A program made the translations under genes and the position numbers. Shown piece after piece: positions 5,714-6,711 of a stretch of DNA of 6,711 nucleotides. The notes below the pieces were generated by a model that was not told the DNA's origin, made no database searches, and saw only the letters and a list, made by a program, of their open reading frames with translations. Positions within the stretch are counted from its first letter, which is position 1. Each line of letters starts with the position of its first letter. This stretch comes from Lachnospiraceae bacterium UBA7188. Lineage in GTDB: Bacteria > Bacillota > Clostridia > Lachnospirales > Lachnospiraceae. The stretch lies in the NCBI GenBank assembly GCA_002490995.1, contig DKVC01000060.1, positions 1-6,711 of the forward strand. Reading direction: 5' to 3'.

Positions 5714-6559
5714 TCAGGAAATTGTGTCACTGTCCCTCATTGCAGATTGCATTTCTCTGGCAATCTGCGCCCGGATCAGCTGTATATAATCATCAATTGC
5801 TTCTCCGATTGCCTCTGTGAATATTCTGTCACGGAGAGTTCCGAAGGTTCCTTTTTTCAAAATGTCTGTGAATTGTCTCTGTAAAACCTGTAGTTTTTTT
5901 CTCAGTTCGTTCTCCCCGATCAATTCCAGCATGGTGACGGCGTCCAGTAAAATCGCCCTGAAAAGCCTGTCCTTCGCCTCCGCCAGTTCCTGAAGATTCC
6001 GCTCTTTCCCACAGAAAACTGTTATCTCTTCCTTTAACTGACGCAGTACTTCAACAGACTGCCGAAAATACCCTGCCAGTTCCCGGGGCTGCGGCGGTGC
6101 TTTTTCGATTGCGGCGATTACCACGGTGTCTCCCAGGCATTCCGCCAATTCCGTTTCTGTCAAAAGCAGCTTTTCCGGCTCAGGAGAATTCCGTCGCTTA
6201 TTATTCAGAAAGCTGTACCGCCCTTCTTCCATCCCTGTGTATACAACGGCATGCCTGCCGCCGGAAGGAACTGCAATTCCCAACATGCCGCAGGAGACAG
6301 ATTTCAGGTATCTGCCTGCTGTTTCCTTTGCCACTCTGGTTTCTGTCATGAGGAATCCCCTGGGCCGTAAATACAAATGAAACCACTTCGCCGTCTGCAG
6401 CATCGGCCCGGCACAGTACACGCCGTCCTCCTGCGCAACCAAAAACGGAAGCCCCATGTCCAGCGCAATCTCCCTGTCTTCCACGTCCACGCCACAGCGC
6501 TCCAGCATATTTGCCATACCCGCATATGCACAGGAAGAATTGAATGTCATATACTTCAT
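5714..6559 (-). CDS. C39/BtrH-like papain-fold protein of unknown function
   Basis: The N-terminal domain (about 1-152) of this 281-residue protein looks like a papain-fold module of the C39-peptidase or BtrH N-terminal type. An early cysteine in FNSSCAYAGM (C10) heads a helix, followed by GVDVEDREIALDMGLPF and a GPMLQTAKWF helix. The sequence GGRHAVVYTGMEEGRYSFLNN then supplies H103 and N119 or N120, so a Cys-His-Asn arrangement is plausible. BtrH is an acyltransferase and C39 enzymes cleave leader peptides; which chemistry applies here, if any, cannot be read. Residues about 153-281 are mostly helical and charged, with no motif I recognise. No signal peptide or membrane segment is seen, so it is probably cytoplasmic. 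ATG at 6557-6559 follows AAGGGGG with a 4-bp spacer; an ATG three codons later lies 13 bp from that site. It is the first gene of a co-directional set with the methyltransferase remnant and the glycosyltransferase fusion. I cannot name a specific function. Confidence 0.7.
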   Translation of the reverse strand: MKYMTFNSSCAYAGMANMLERCGVDVEDREIALDMGLPFLVAQEDGVYCAGPMLQTAKWFHLYLRPRGFLMTETRVAKETAGRYLKSVSCGMLGIAVPSGGRHAVVYTGMEEGRYSFLNNKRRNSPEPEKLLLTETELAECLGDTVVIAAIEKAPPQPRELAGYFRQSVEVLRQLKEEITVFCGKERNLQELAEAKDRLFRAILLDAVTMLELIGENELRKKLQVLQRQFTDILKKGTFGTLRDRIFTEAIGEAIDDYIQLIRAQIAREMQSAMRDSDTIS

Positions 6560-6634
6560 AAAACCCCCTTCTTGCAGGAACCGCTTTGGATTCCATTCCG
6601 TTCCATTGTTCTTCTCGTTGAATCAATGGCAGAT

Positions 6635-6664
6635 TCTATACAACTTATACCAACATTTTTACAA
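6635..6664 (-). promoter_or_regulatory. Candidate promoter of the papain-fold gene
   Basis: On the minus strand TTGTAA (6659-6664) is followed after 18 bp by TATAGA (6635-6640). An alternative extended -10, TGG-TATAAG, lies at 6644-6652 without a good -35. Either would give a leader of roughly 70-80 nt. The remaining 6665-6711 is AT-rich with a small TTAGT/ACTAA dyad (6684-6698) and no gene. Confidence 0.45.
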
Positions 6665-6711
6665 GAATTCATTAATACGGAAATTAGTCCATTACTAACC
6701 TAAAATTATAT

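Noticed and set aside
5321..5884. 187-codon plus-strand open frame with a hydrophobic, membrane-like centre
   Set aside because: The hydrophobic stretch is just the pyrimidine-rich 17-bp repeat read on the other strand; the flanks are antisense to the methyltransferase remnant and the papain-fold gene.

Overview
The window looks like chromosomal DNA of a gut-type Clostridia, most likely a Lachnospiraceae relative. This rests on gene content and protein style: a group B-type [FeFe] hydrogenase, a lipoprotein with an LprI-like C-terminal domain, purine-rich Shine-Dalgarno sites and moderate GC. It is an inference, not a species call. All five intact genes and one gene remnant lie on the minus strand, so transcription runs from high to low coordinates.

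In order of transcription: (1) 6560-6711 is an AT-rich leader with a candidate promoter. (2) 5714-6559 encodes a 281-aa protein with a C39/BtrH-like papain-fold N-terminal domain and a helical C-terminus. (3) 5601-5680 is a 17-bp tandem repeat. (4) 5201-5602 is a 5'-truncated SAM-dependent methyltransferase. (5) 3770-5152 encodes a family 2 glycosyltransferase that carries a MarR-like winged-helix domain at its C-terminus. (6) 3530-3769 is a non-coding gap with a candidate promoter and a Rex-like operator. (7) 2027-3529 encodes the [FeFe] hydrogenase. (8) 1946-2030 holds interlocked inverted repeats spanning the hydrogenase stop codon. (9) 730-1908 encodes the LprI-domain lipoprotein. (10) 150-659 encodes a Uma2-family PD-(D/E)XK protein. 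(11) 1-149 holds a strong-looking promoter that fires leftward out of the window.

The right half (cysteine-protease-fold protein, methyltransferase remnant, glycosyltransferase fusion) may be one transcription unit, because the genes are co-directional and no clear terminator separates them. The hydrogenase is a separate redox gene with its own promoter; it is probably a soluble ferredoxin-linked enzyme, and no maturation genes are present here. The lipoprotein and Uma2 genes are 70 bp apart and could be co-transcribed.

The most unusual item is the glycosyltransferase-MarR fusion, which puts an apparent sugar-transferase active site and an apparent DNA-binding domain in one chain. I do not see a CRISPR array, RNA gene, insertion sequence or complete defence system.
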